A stretch of DNA of 64,000 nt from Hawksworthiomyces lignivorus (GCA_002917075.1 NTMA01000008.1:558001-622000), one strand, 5' to 3'; numbered from the stretch's first letter, positions 1-10,901 are shown. Notes: generated by a model from the sequence alone, not told the origin. Numbers and translations: made by a program.

Positions 1-681
1 GCAATTGCTAAGACTAAGCGAAAGGATTGCGCCAAGTTGATAAAGGTCGTGCTCGGTACGGAGTCGCAAGACGTGTATGACTTTTGGGAAGACTATATTG
101 TACAACATATAGGGGTATTAATGACTGATTCTCCCGAGAGCAGCATTATTTTTGCTGAAGACCTCTTCCGCCAGCCCCTCTGGAATGACACCAATGCATC
201 AAAGGAGGCCAGATTGATAGGCTTGCTAAGAAAGCTCGAGAAGCGCATGGACAAGAAATTGTTAGGATCCGTTCTCAGGCACGTCGCCGCGTCGAACTGT
301 TCCATACCCGTGGCAAAGGAACTGCTCAGCCTCGGTGCTCCGATCGACTTTCCACGTGGATATAGCGCAGGAATGACAGTGCTGCAAAAAGCAGCCCGGC
401 AAACAGGCGAGAGAGCTGCCTATTTCATGCGATTTCTCGTCTTTCAAGGAGCTGATACTGATAAATTAAATTTCAAGAAGGATATTGCGAAAGAAACCGG
501 GGCCGCGAATATTGTGCGTTGGCTGGGTGTGACGTGGGAGGAAATGCTCTCTGAATATCAATTAAGTACCACTGCTAGCCAGCAGAGAATGGAGAGTGCA
601 CTGGAAGGCATAGAACGACATGGCATCAATGCAGTGTGGGTGGCCGATTCACGACCTGGTTCAGTGTCTGACTCCGACTAG
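1..681 (+). CDS. C-terminal part of an ankyrin-repeat-like protein, 5' end outside window
   Basis: The frame is open from the first base and ends at a TAG at 679-681, so about 226 residues of a larger protein are visible; an apparent start at base 37 is a TTG and is not a real start. Helix-turn-helix stretches such as VAKELLSLGAPIDF followed by GMTVLQKAAR and FLVFQGADTD have the spacing of degenerate ankyrin repeats (alpha-alpha-loop with a GA-D turn). The last 40 residues are polar and Ser/Asp rich. Ankyrin proteins of this kind are common in fungi, often behind NACHT or nucleoside-phosphorylase domains, but no such domain is visible here. Function beyond protein-protein binding cannot be stated. 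Confidence 0.6.
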   Translation, partial: AIAKTKRKDCAKLIKVVLGTESQDVYDFWEDYIVQHIGVLMTDSPESSIIFAEDLFRQPLWNDTNASKEARLIGLLRKLEKRMDKKLLGSVLRHVAASNCSIPVAKELLSLGAPIDFPRGYSAGMTVLQKAARQTGERAAYFMRFLVFQGADTDKLNFKKDIAKETGAANIVRWLGVTWEEMLSEYQLSTTASQQRMESALEGIERHGINAVWVADSRPGSVSDSD

Positions 682-1275
682 AATACTGCTATGATTAGCG
701 AAATATCCTTTCCGCCACTTTTGGAAATCACTACAGTTTTCATTATCTTAACTTTCTAGTAGACTCCGAGAATTTTAATTTCAGTCAATGAAGGGGATGA
801 ACTACGACTTTAGCTACACATGTCATAGTTCTAACCACGAGAACATGCCTAAACAACCTGAACGAAAAGCCGTTCCTTCTGGGCCTTCTAGAAATTGAAG
901 AAACCGTACACTTCAGGAGATTAGCTCAGGAGCGATAGGGTACCGCGTAGATGATGTGAGCTATTCTTGTCCGCAATAGTTTCCCCTGGGGCTAGCCCTG
1001 GTCAATTCAAAGCGACCAAAACATCAGTTTTATAGGTCCTAAAAGAAGCTAGATGCTAGGGCATTTGAAATGTCCTGATGTCTAACACGAATGGCAAAAG
1101 TAGATCAAGACTAGCTAGAAATCACTTAGAAAATCAACCCAAGCATATAGCGGCGCCATGTTTGTACGCCAAGGAACGGCAGCCTTCAAGGCGTGCATTC
1201 TGTACAAGGGTCCCAAGTCCAACCCATCGCAAAGAAATCCCCTTTCAGGCTGCAAGCCCCACATCTCTCTCCTCC
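682..1275. other. Intergenic, nothing recognised
   Basis: No convincing open frame, RNA gene or repeat was seen between the ankyrin-like gene and the small minus-strand gene. Confidence 0.5.
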
Positions 1276-1689
1276 CTACTCCTTTTTCTTGCCGAACAGG
1301 CCCTTGAGCCACCCCAGCCTCTCTCGCTCCCCATCGGGTCCATAACGTCTCGCCCGGCGCCGCACCGCTCGGCGTCCAGCGCGCGAGTTCTCGTCGACAA
1401 ACACCATAGGCGCGGCCGGGTCGTGCATCGCCGCCTGCCGCTCGATGCGCCCAAGCTGTTGCCCGGCGAAGCCGCCAACGACGGCGCCGGCGACCATGTC
1501 CCCTCCGCCGCCGGCCACCAGGCCGCCGACAACGCCGATCTGCTGTCCTGCCTGTTGCATCTGATTCTGCTGGCGGCCTGAGAGCGCCGCAGCCGGCACG
1601 GCTACCATGCCTGGCGGCGGCTCAGGATTCGTCCCCGGCGCAATTGGTATCGGCGCTTTGATGTCGCTTGGCGGAGACTTGGAAGACAT
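1276..1689 (-). CDS. Small glycine-rich (glycine-zipper-like) hypothetical protein
   Basis: A single-exon frame of 137 residues from an ATG at 1689 to TAG. The N-terminus is Pro/Ala rich; a central segment (about residues 50-78) alternates Gly with Val/Ala (GVVGGLVAGGGGDMVAGAVV), which resembles a glycine zipper able to pack in or on a membrane; the C-terminus is strongly basic (RRAVRRRARR at about 105-114, ending KKKE). GC content is well above the flanking DNA, which supports coding. I do not recognise the family. The plus-strand frame across the same DNA lacks any comparable composition and is taken as a shadow. Confidence 0.6.
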   Translation of the reverse strand: MSSKSPPSDIKAPIPIAPGTNPEPPPGMVAVPAAALSGRQQNQMQQAGQQIGVVGGLVAGGGGDMVAGAVVGGFAGQQLGRIERQAAMHDPAAPMVFVDENSRAGRRAVRRRARRYGPDGERERLGWLKGLFGKKKE

Positions 1690-3214
1690 GTTATAATAAA
1701 GAATATTTCTTCTCGATCTGCTGTCAAAAATTAATTAATTTGCTCTGGTGAACTTGATGTCGTGACAGTAAACTTTGTTTTCGGTTAATTTAAGGTATGA
1801 ACGATAAAATTCGTATCGGTAGATCTCTTCGTATTAAATACGACGTAGTTCTCTCAGAATTTTTTAAGTCACCGCTGTCTCTATGTTCTCCACACAGCTG
1901 AGAGCTGCCAGGGCTTCGCCACGATGCTGACATGCATGAGATATTGTGTGTGAGAAAGAGATACTGTGATTCCGCCATTAACCTTAAAATATAGCAAATA
2001 TAGAAACCAGAAATAAAAAGAGGAAGACCCTTAACAGCGAATCGAGACGCAGCGGGAGCAGTTGAATAATGTTCGGTAACAAGCAAATCCCATATATTCT
2101 CTAAACTAAAGAAACGCGTGAAAAGAAGGATTCTCTAATTCCACTCGGTTTTCTCGGCTCTGTAAGTGGCAAGCGTGTCAGTGCAGCCGCCGAAAGTGTA
2201 ACCGCATAGTGAGCCACTCGCAGTATACCGAAGGCTAACTCTCCTCCGCTGTTTCGTGTAAAGCACCGAGGCTCTACAATAAGATCATGTAGCCAGCTGC
2301 GTGATGCCAATTCGAATCTCCTATTACAACCCAGTCTCTTCTATAAATAGCTAAGAAGCAAATGAGAAACCACGCCCACAGCCACCGGCCCGCGTCTTAG
2401 TTATTTCATGCAAATCTCCAACGAGAAGTATACTTTCGTTCTCTGTTAATATTGGTACTCTTCTGATAAGATATTGAACAAATGCACTTAGAATCTATAG
2501 AAAGCGGCAGTTTTAAAATTACATACCGTACGAAAACAAATTCTAGTAAGCTATTTTCAAGTTGCTTTTTTTTGGGAGGGGTTGGGAGGCGCGAAGGAAA
2601 GCATAAGAGAATAGATTCTACACAGCAGTGTAAAATCTGTTGAGCTTAAAGCTGAGCTAAATTTTATTTTTCAGCATGCGGCAGCTGCCTACAAACTGCA
2701 AATTCGATGGCATAAGGCTATTGACTGAATGTTAATAAACGACAAGTGTTTCTTATCCACCTCATGTGTGTAAATATGCTTGATATGTTGTCTGCTCGTT
2801 CATCATATCCTTGTAAATTATCCAGCACCATTGAATGCGTGTGGCAAAACTAATGGTCCGGGCGTAGTGCAAAATCAGGGGCTTCTACGCCTGACTTTGT
2901 TTTTCGGCCGTTCGCCACCACTGATTTGTTGTATATTGCCTAGGCTATCCTTGCTCCGATTGCTGGGGCGGACGCCTGGCTTAATAGGTCCCCGCAGGGA
3001 CAATCTTTGAGTCGTCGCTCTCAGGCGCATTCGCGCCGCAGAAACTCTGCTCAGTTGAGCTTTCTCAACAACAACAAGGCTTTGCGTTTTTTCCTCGATA
3101 GTTAAATAGCTGTGTGTATTGGCATGTCTGTTACCAGAACGTGAACATTTTCGATGGATCCCATATTCCCACTCTCAACCCATTGTTTCAAATTTGCTGC
3201 TAATCTATTACACT
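1690..3214. other. Gene-poor spacer with one palindrome
   Basis: No gene recognised. It holds a TACAC-N4-GTGTA palindrome at 2619-2632 (see separate entry) and a GC-rich patch near 2860-3050 with short hairpins but no tRNA-like fold I could close. The segment just upstream of 3215 presumably holds the promoter of the HET gene. Confidence 0.45.
2619..2632. repeat. Palindrome TACAC-AGCA-GTGTA, copy 1 of 4
   Basis: TACACAGCAGTGTA, five-base perfect arms with a four-base centre. Three similar palindromes occur at 7369, 8095 and 8702, all in non-coding DNA. Confidence 0.5.
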
Positions 3215-5545
3215 ATGAGGCTGCTAGACATAAATACTTTGAAGCTGAAGCTCTTCTCCCCTGGCTCGAGCCCCCCTCGTTATGCTGCTCTCTCACACAG
3301 ATGGGGTAACTACAACGAAGAAGTTTGGCATGAAGATTTCCAAAACCGCTCTGGTGCGGTAGTCGAGAAAACCGGCTACAGCAAGATTTCTAAGGCTGGC
3401 ACCGAGGCCCAGAAAATGGGCATTCGGTGGCTGTGGGTGGATTCCGTGTGCGTTGATAGAACGTCGAACACCGAGCTCTCAGAAGCTATAAATTCCATGT
3501 ATAATTGGTACCGCAGCTCTGCCGTCACTTACGTCTACCTTAACGACTTACGAGTTGGGCCAACGTCTGGCGAAGACTTGGAAGAGCTCATGCGGCAGTG
3601 CCGATGGATGCAAGGGGTCTGGACACTTCAAGAACTCATCGCCTCAGACAATATACACTTTTACGACAAGGACTGGACCCATATTGGCGACAAGACATCT
3701 CTACTTGATATCTTATCTACTATCACGCGTGTTGACAGATTGGTGCTGGAACACCCAGAGTGTTTACCCAAAATTTCTATTGGTAGGAAGATGTCGTGGG
3801 CTTCCACGAGGTCGGGGCACCGCGTCGAGGACGATGCGTATGCCCTACTCGGAATTTTTGGGATTCATATGCCTATCTCATACGGGGAGGGAGAGCATGC
3901 TTTCTTTCGACTTCAGGAGGAACTTTTGAAGGCTAGCAAGGATGCCTCCCTTTTGGTTTGGAAAGCAAATGAGGGTCAGCAGTACCGTGGCCTGTTTGCC
4001 AAATCCCCGGCCGAGTTTGAACATTTTGCGTACCAGAGACACACGGGGCCATGGCGAATTCCTGGCCAGTTGCACTTAAGCTATGGCGGGATTGTTATCA
4101 AAAGCGCATTTGGAAGCTACGGCAATGGGCAGGATATTTTCTTGGCCCTGACTGCAGATGACAATCCCACGGACTCGTCGGCAGGCCTTGGGATTATTCT
4201 ACATGAGTTCAGAGAGCGATATGTTCGGTGCAACCCACAAGTTGTACTACATCTCGAGAAACTGCCACATGGGTCGATGGAAGAAGTCTGTGTCATACGC
4301 GTCGTAGACTCGAAGATGTCAGATGTCATCCAAAAAAGCCATGCCGCCACCGAGAACTACAATGACTGTTACGAAGAGTCAGACTACAGTTTGCTCAACC
4401 CTGGGCTGAAGAGCAGATACATTGCATCTGCTAAAGAGCCTCAACCCGAACTAACTAGCATGAAGGCTGAAGGACAAGCTCGTGTTCAAATTGTGTGGGA
4501 CGGTTCCAGTGAAAAGCTGACAGAGTCGCGCCGGAGCAAAAACTCCTTGGAAACTCGAGAAGACCACCGCTCCATTTCCCACCAGACCAAAACACCACCG
4601 ATGCGCCTGCGCCAATTGCAACCCACCGATAGCCACTTTTCAGATGACGATTCTGACAGCGACAGCATGGAGCCCAACGACGACTGGCACCTATTTACGT
4701 CTAGTGTGGACACGTCTTCCATGCCCAACCAGGAACACGTGGACACGAAAACCATCGGCCTCTTATCGAGGCATGTGATGAGCGACTTCTTGGACTCGGT
4801 TCTCCACGATCAAGTCTCGAAGAAGCGGCCGCTCGAGAACGAAGATCTATCGCCTCAGTTATGGAAGAGAGTCAAGCTGGCGTTCTCGGATGCCAGAGAT
4901 GTGGCTGACTTAACCACAGACTCCGAGGACGAAAGTGTGGTGGTCGTGGACGCACCCAAAACACCAACGCAGATGCTGGTTTGCCAATTTTACGCCTGGA
5001 ATCCCTCAGAACACGAGCAGTGCCTTTATGCCAGTTTGTACAGCATTAGTGATATCAAGCGGCACCTTTATGCATGCCACCTCCAGCCCGACTACTGCCC
5101 ACGCTGCCGGAGCACGTTTGCCTCATTTGCAGCCGCTAATGACCATATTAGAGTTCTATCGTGTTCCCTCCAGCCCCTCAACGACATCGAAGGCATCACT
5201 TCGGAGCAGCTCCGACAACTTGCACAGTCCCCTGACCCGCAGCAGTCGCTTCAGGAGCAGTGGTTCTCGATATGGGACACATTATTCCCTAATACGGCGC
5301 GGCCCTCAACCCCGTTTCCCGTGGGTGAAATCGAATCGGCAGTATGCGCAGCACGAGATCACTTTTTCAAGCGGGGACGAGATATCGTTTACAATATCAT
5401 GGAATCGCAGGGCCTCGGTGACATCGATCAAAAAGATGAGTTAGCAAATATCGATGCCCTGTGCGCTGCAGTTGTTCATAAAGAAATCGAGGAGCTTATT
5501 GTAGGCTTCACAGAGCAGGATATTGTCGATATCAGTGAACCCTAG
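3215..5545 (+). CDS. HET-domain protein fused to a C-terminal Cys/His zinc-binding module
   Basis: A single exon of 776 residues from the ATG at 3215 (frame upstream is open to 3119 only from a TTG; MRLLDIN is the usual start of this HET class). The HET core begins PRYAALSHRWG (residues 21-31), then RWLWVDSVCVD and YRSSAVTYVYL, then the HET-D/E-type tail segment VEDDAYALLGIFGI-MPISYGEGEHAFFRLQEELL. A low-complexity acidic and basic middle contains a bipartite nuclear-signal-like KKRPL...KRVK. From about residue 590 a module with C..C-L, H-x4-H, YCPRC and H-x5-C spacing is followed by a WFSIWDTLFP helix. The same module forms the genes at 6247-6942 and 9228-10901. HET domains trigger cell death on non-self fusion; what the zinc module senses is unknown. 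Confidence 0.85.
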   Translation: MRLLDINTLKLKLFSPGSSPPRYAALSHRWGNYNEEVWHEDFQNRSGAVVEKTGYSKISKAGTEAQKMGIRWLWVDSVCVDRTSNTELSEAINSMYNWYRSSAVTYVYLNDLRVGPTSGEDLEELMRQCRWMQGVWTLQELIASDNIHFYDKDWTHIGDKTSLLDILSTITRVDRLVLEHPECLPKISIGRKMSWASTRSGHRVEDDAYALLGIFGIHMPISYGEGEHAFFRLQEELLKASKDASLLVWKANEGQQYRGLFAKSPAEFEHFAYQRHTGPWRIPGQLHLSYGGIVIKSAFGSYGNGQDIFLALTADDNPTDSSAGLGIILHEFRERYVRCNPQVVLHLEKLPHGSMEEVCVIRVVDSKMSDVIQKSHAATENYNDCYEESDYSLLNPGLKSRYIASAKEPQPELTSMKAEGQARVQIVWDGSSEKLTESRRSKNSLETREDHRSISHQTKTPPMRLRQLQPTDSHFSDDDSDSDSMEPNDDWHLFTSSVDTSSMPNQEHVDTKTIGLLSRHVMSDFLDSVLHDQVSKKRPLENEDLSPQLWKRVKLAFSDARDVADLTTDSEDESVVVVDAPKTPTQMLVCQFYAWNPSEHEQCLYASLYSISDIKRHLYACHLQPDYCPRCRSTFASFAAANDHIRVLSCSLQPLNDIEGITSEQLRQLAQSPDPQQSLQEQWFSIWDTLFPNTARPSTPFPVGEIESAVCAARDHFFKRGRDIVYNIMESQGLGDIDQKDELANIDALCAAVVHKEIEELIVGFTEQDIVDISEP

Positions 5546-6246
5546 ACAGGCAAAGCGGCCATGCTGCTGGGGCCCATCTTAAGATGTCTATTTGAAACAA
5601 CTCCGTAAAAGGCGTGCGGAAGTGGAATCCCTTATGCATGTCCATCTACCATTTTCTGTATTTAGGTGTTCGTGTTTCGCGGGGTCAATGTTAAGTCTTC
5701 GCAGCAATGCCGGTCCTAGTTAGTCGCGACGGGTCGTTGCACATTGCGATATCCTTCAGCGTTCTATATTCAATTTGAAAGACTACGTTGTCAAGGTATT
5801 ACGGATAAGCAAGCCTGGCAAACTAGCAGATACCCAACTCGATCGTCACCCACTAACCATACTGCGTCGTGTGTCCTCTTTTCCTGGCCGATTATGAAGA
5901 AGTTCCAAAACGATACATGAATGATTACAGTGAACGAGACTACGGTTATGAGTGGCAGACGAAAGAGAAAGCAAAGCTTGGCTTTAGAAACAAGCTTTGC
6001 TTAATTCATCTGGCGCAGACTTCCCGGTAAACAGGAAATAGCAAGCACAGTGTGAAGAGCAATGAAATTGGTAATATTTCAATTATGCAAGCTATAAAGT
6101 AATACACTGCAACGAAGGTGATCAAAACTCGAGAACTTTTGTCCTTCACATGAAACCACTGACCAGTACATATAGCGCCTAGATACAGAATTCATCGCCC
6201 CTGAGGGTAGGCAGATGATTTCAAATCCATCTGACCAGATCTACTT
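5546..6246. other. Intergenic between converging genes, nothing recognised
   Basis: 3' flanks of the HET gene and of the minus-strand zinc-module gene. It contains a short inverted repeat of AAGCAAAGCTTGGCTTTAG and AAACAAGCTTTGCTTAA type near 5970-6002; otherwise nothing. Confidence 0.45.
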
Positions 6247-6942
6247 CTACTCACGCGCAGTGCCAAAGAGTCCCATGTAAGGACCGTCATCAGCCTCTTC
6301 ATGTTCATTAATCTGAGAACCCGAAGTCCGGTCGGGTCGACTCATGAGGCCTGATAGCTGGACTGCGTGCACGCGGATGGGCATCTCAGAGAAATTTAAA
6401 ACGTCAACAACAAGGCCGAGGAGCTTCTCCTCAGTCAAGCCATGAGAACTCGATATTAAGTCTTGCGCGCGGCCCTGAGTGAAATAGCGCTTGATGTCAT
6501 CAGCGAGAACATCTAAATCCACCCTATCACCGTTGGTGTAGTAGGGATAACGTGGTTCTATTTTGTCTGGGAAGAGAGCCATCCATATTTTATACCACTT
6601 CTCTTTGGCGTCACCTCTCTGCTTATCCTCGAACATATCGGTTCTCCAACCACGTGGCGGATGACCCTCAGATTCCTGACAGGTGCCTAGTCTGATGTGA
6701 TCATGTCTCTGCTGGCTATTGTGGAAAACTTGGTGGCAGCGAGGACAGTATAGCGGCTGCGAGTGCTGTCTCTTAAGGTGCTGCACGACGTCGCCGATGC
6801 GACTCAGTTTATATCCTAGACAGTTGAACGTCTTTGGATCTGCTTTGCAGAAGTGGCAGGCCCAAAGACGCGATCGCTTCTTCGCCGGATGTGTATCAGC
6901 TGAGGTGCTGTCGGGGCCCGCGGTCGCTGAATTGGACGACAT
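6247..6942 (-). CDS. Cys/His zinc-module protein, stand-alone form
   Basis: A single-exon frame of 231 residues from the ATG at 6942. Residues about 28-90 carry the module seen at the C-terminus of the HET protein at 3215-5545: WACHFCKADP, then a CLGYKLSRIGDVVQHLKRQH segment, LYCPRCHQVF and HDHIRLGTC, giving potential zinc ligands C, C, H, H, C, C, H, C. It is followed by the shared helix WYKIWMALFPD and the QGRAQDLI segment. A KKRSR run precedes the module and could be a nuclear signal. The protein is therefore probably nuclear or an interaction partner of related HET proteins; no DNA-binding activity is shown. The tail after residue 180 is unique. Confidence 0.75.
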   Translation of the reverse strand: MSSNSATAGPDSTSADTHPAKKRSRLWACHFCKADPKTFNCLGYKLSRIGDVVQHLKRQHSQPLYCPRCHQVFHNSQQRHDHIRLGTCQESEGHPPRGWRTDMFEDKQRGDAKEKWYKIWMALFPDKIEPRYPYYTNGDRVDLDVLADDIKRYFTQGRAQDLISSSHGLTEEKLLGLVVDVLNFSEMPIRVHAVQLSGLMSRPDRTSGSQINEHEEADDGPYMGLFGTARE

Positions 6943-7368
6943 GGGTTCGGCGTTGTCGGGGTTTTAGGTAATGTTGTTGTTGGTCTTATTGGTGGTCTCG
7001 TCGCGGCGAGGTAGAGTCAAGATCGCTTGCTCGGCGACGAGTAATCGCTTCGCTTACTGCGAGGTAGATAGTTGGCGGCCAAGACTAGACCTCTTCCTCC
7101 TGTTGGTGGCTAGACCAATGCCACCCGGAACAATAAATATCGGTGTTACATACCGTAATGGTGAGCCTCTTTCGCCGTCCGGCTCGAAGCTTCGATCGTG
7201 ACCTCGCTTGCTTTCAGAGTTCCGTCTGTGAACCTCTTCCGGGATATCTCAGGATCCAGGCGTCTTTCCAAGCGGAAAGCTGTTGGTGAATAGCTAGCAC
7301 GGAAAGCTTATGAAAGGGTCGCGGCATACTATGTGTGGCTCAGGGCCTCCGGGTAGTCCAGGTGGCTT

Positions 7369-7384
7369 TTACACCATTGTGTAA
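7369..7384. repeat. Palindrome TTACAC-CATT-GTGTAA, copy 2 of 4
   Basis: Six-base perfect arms; wider context GGCTTTTACAC...GTGTAAGCC extends the symmetry imperfectly by three bases on each side. Confidence 0.5.
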
Positions 7385-8094
7385 GCCATATGTGTGGTCG
7401 ATGGGTTGGTCCCGCTTAAACTCGCGTGCGAACCATACCACCAAAGAGGAACCAAGCTAAATGCATCCCCAGTCTAAAGTGCCCTCTGTGTGCTATGCCA
7501 GCCCTGCGAGGCTTTTCCTTCACACAGCATTCTGCCTCAAGGGCTCGCTCCTGTATAGCCACCTTCACAGCGTAGCTAATGAATGACATGACGGTAAAGT
7601 CTTAGACTTGTCGTCTAGCAGATGGAGTGTTTTCGCCAAGAACCGGCTCGACATGCATCTCGCGAGGCATCACGGGTCTGGTAGCCTTATGCCTCTGAGC
7701 ATCTTTGAATGTCAGTAGAACTACGCAACGCGGCGCATTATACGGTATATTATGTTCTTCTTACCGACTAGTTCCACTAGCTGACTGTTGATCATAGCCA
7801 CCCAGCACATGAGACATATTTTGAACTGAGGACGCTCTTCCGCGGTCGCGGTCGCTGTAACCCACCGCATCGATTGTGTGCAAACTCGCTGCAGACGAAG
7901 TAGTTGGAAAACTTGGTAGACAGCTAGCCATATGCACCAGGAAATAGGCGCGGCGCCTAGGATGAGTAAATAGGGCAGGTCGAAATGGTTTTCTGGATTA
8001 GGCGAAATGGTTTGGATAATGTAGAAGGGAACGACGCTCAGAACCGTAGCATGGCCAAGGCTCAGCCTTCACACCTTGGTCGAGTTACCCCTCC

Positions 8095-8108
8095 TACACA
8101 GCTGTGTA
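8095..8108. repeat. Perfect palindrome TACACAGCTGTGTA, copy 3 of 4
   Basis: A fully self-complementary 14-mer in non-coding DNA. Confidence 0.5.
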
Positions 8109-8701
8109 AAGAGATACCCCACTCTCCATGTCTGCTGTTTTCGCTCGCAGCATGTAATCCACGAATTTTGGCGAACCCAGACATGAGGACGGCTAAGCTC
8201 GAATCTGACGAGTACACAGTGGATATATGCCGCGTGTGAGGCATTTCAAACATATGCCAATTTCACGCCCCATACTGCTACAGCAAACGTGAGGCCTTCG
8301 GTTCGCTGGCCGCTACCCTTAATGCTGCTTTGGGAGACAACGTAAGGACGGCTGTTTGGCTACCAATGAGAACGATGACAGCGGTGGTCGCCTAATTCAG
8401 CCTACGTACTTGATTACCAGGGTTAGAGTAGGCGACTTGGGCCCAGCCACTATTTCGAAAGGTGCTCTTATTATGGAAGCCTATGAATTGTTAGAGTTCT
8501 GCAGACTTCTATTAGCTTGTGCAGATTTTCTAATCCACAAATCTCGGAAGATCGTCAGTCCCTTTACGGTGAGAGACAAGAGGTTCAATTTGTCTCAGGC
8601 TCCCAAATTGGATTTTCAGACCCCCTAGGGTGGCGATAGATCCGATTAATTGTGTAGCAGACGTCACCATCAGTTTAATGGGGTTTGCATTAGTGATTAG
8701 T

Positions 8702-8721
8702 CTTTACACAACGGTGTAAAG
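8702..8721. repeat. Palindrome CTTTACAC-AACG-GTGTAAAG, copy 4 of 4
   Basis: Eight-base perfect arms around a four-base centre, the longest of the four copies. Confidence 0.55.
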
Positions 8722-9227
8722 GCAAATAATTGGTCAAGTCCCTGAACTTGGGCTCACTTCCGGTCATGCACGGTAAATTCCGGTTACATGTCTGCAGCGT
8801 TACACTGCGGGAAGAAAAAAGTACACGACGATATCTTTATTAGTCCAACACTATCGACAACGCCATCGGCCAGCTTCGGCTCCCTCTAATTTGACTTATT
8901 CGAAACTATTGGTTCCTTTTTTTAGGTGCTGTATTATTGTTCCAGATAGATAGGGCGAGTTTCTTGATAAGGGACCGGGATTCTTGGTGTTCGCCTCACG
9001 TCCACTGAAACCAGCCTGTTGGGTTCGGCTCGAGACCAACTTGACTTGCTGTGAAAGACGCTGTCTCCGTCCTTATGGAGTCGTCAAGGGGTTTAGATTA
9101 CGAGAGTCCATCTCGGCCGAATGTACAAATAACCCCATTGTAGATACATAATTAGTAGCTCTAGAGCACTCGCCATGGAAATGGTCAACTGCGATATCTG
9201 CAACTAACTATCTAGAAAGACGACGCG

Positions 9228-10901
9228 ATGATGCAGATGGGCGTGGCGAAGGAAGAATCAGATGCCAGAGTGCCCAGCGAGGCTAAATCTGATCAGCAGA
9301 TAACTTACACTTATAGGCTTTCAGAGGGAGCTTCATCTCTCAATCTAAATACAGCGATGAGTGCGTCTTTGATCACCGCTGACGTCTCGTTCATTGGCGG
9401 GTGGGTAGGAGACGAGATCGATGATCATGGCTTCATAAAGTTGCCGAAAACTGATGGCCATATTGATGATGGGGATTTCAAGGGTGACGGTACGTTCTTG
9501 ATCTCTGTATCAATTTTCTATTACGCGCAGTATCTTGACCGTCTCAACCACATATGAATTTTGTTCCTACGACTGTTTCCTCGTTTGGTATTTTTTACCT
9601 TGACTGATGTGATGCTTGGGTCGTTGCCAGAACCCCAAGACCACTGTAAACAAGGTCTGTCCCCCGTCTTCTCGTGGAAGTACTCATTCGGCTCACAAGA
9701 TTTCGAACGCCTCGCAGGCATTGCGCAATCCGCAGTATTTAAGGGCCTAAGCCCGCCTGCGAACAGAGATGGTAGGTTGCGGGATGGACGACAAGCGACT
9801 ACAGAATGCCATGGAAATAATTCGCCGCTTCAAACGGACAACAACCTAGCCACAGAATTGGCTCCTGGACTCCTTCTTGAGCCAAAAGCAGAAAAACCTG
9901 ACCTCTCTGCCCGGGCTTACAAGCATTTTCGGCCACCATTATCCAATACTCCACCAGGAGCACAGCAACGCAAGGTAGAAAAGAAAGCACGGAAAGCGCT
10001 CGTGTCCAGACGAGAAAAAGCCAAAAAGAGGCTCCGCTTAACCGATCGTTCGGGAGAATTGCCAGAGGAAAGAAGCAGAGAGCAAGATTCTGTGGTGGAT
10101 GTTCTCGAAGTGCGCGACGACGACCTGGCCAGGAGTCAGACGTGGGCCTGTCCGTTCTACAGAAGAGACCCGCTCCGACACCAGCGTTGTCTGCGGTACC
10201 TCCTTCGCCGAATCAAAGATGTCAAGCAACACTGCGACAGGCAGCACCGGCGGCACGACCTATACTGTGCCCGCTGTTATGAGCTTTTTGAAACAGAGCA
10301 TGAGCGGGACCAGCACGCAAGGAGGGGCGCGTGCGAAGTCCAGGAACCACCGAACGATTTCGAGGGCATCTCGGAGCACCAGAGGGTCCAAATCAACCAA
10401 TGCCCAAACCGGGGGAAGTCGGTGGAAGAGCAGTGGTTTCACATGTGGGATATCATTTATCCTGGCGAGAAGCGTCCAGTGACGCCATATGTGGGGAGAT
10501 ATCTAGAAGAGACAACACGCTTGTTGCGCATGATTTGGAATAACCAGCGCCAAGACATCATTCCTGATGCTTGTTCGGATGTTGGAATAAGCAATATGGA
10601 TCCCAAAATTGTCGATTCTTTAGTGAATTTTATTTTTAACCGGCTGGAAAACGTGGTGTCGGGCGAGAGCTTCGAGATAGTCGCATCCCCGACTGGCTCC
10701 CAGTCACAGGCTGCCCAACCAAACTTGATAAGTGCTCCCACAGCCACGGATTCTGCGCAGCACGATAAGATAGATATAGTGGATGTGCGAGCTGAGTATC
10801 CAGAATTGTGCGAGTCCTCTTCTTGGGAATTCGGTATAGATTTTGATTGGAGTTTTGAATCGCCAATCTATTCGGACAACGAACATCCTACGACTCTTTA
10901 G
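9228..10901 (+). CDS. Cys/His zinc-module protein, two exons
   Basis: Exons 9228-9489 and 9631-10901; the 141-nt intron starts GTACGT and ends GCCAG, with a TGACTGATG branch-like site, and joins the frames in phase to give 510 residues. The N-terminal 230 residues are polar, with a highly basic stretch KVEKKARKALVSRREKAKKR. The module follows at about residues 280-345: WACPFYRRDP, CLRYLLRRIKDVKQHC, LYCARCYELF, HARRGAC, then GISEHQRVQINQ and WFHMWDIIYPGEKRPVTPY, closely matching the C-terminus of the HET protein at 3215-5545, including the P-x-TP turn after the tryptophan helix. The last 100 residues are acidic and Ser/Thr rich, as in an activation domain, but this is inference. Together with 6247-6942 it forms a local three-member family. 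Confidence 0.75.

Larger units (their letters stand above)
6943..9227. other. 2.3-kb spacer with three TACAC-N4-GTGTA palindromes
   Basis: No gene could be supported; frames at 7985-8239 and 8356-8628 have no recognisable motif, and the second starts with TTG. Palindromes at 7369-7384, 8095-8108 and 8702-8721 are listed separately. The divergent promoters of the two zinc-module genes presumably lie at its two ends. Confidence 0.45.

Noticed and set aside
1078..1581. 167-codon plus-strand frame
   Set aside because: Overlaps the minus-strand glycine-rich gene; composition (Pro, Arg, Ser, Leu in runs) is that of an antisense shadow.
2240..2335. tRNA-like TTCGAATC loop near 2310
   Set aside because: No acceptor, D or anticodon stems can be closed around it, and the base before the T-loop is not the expected G.
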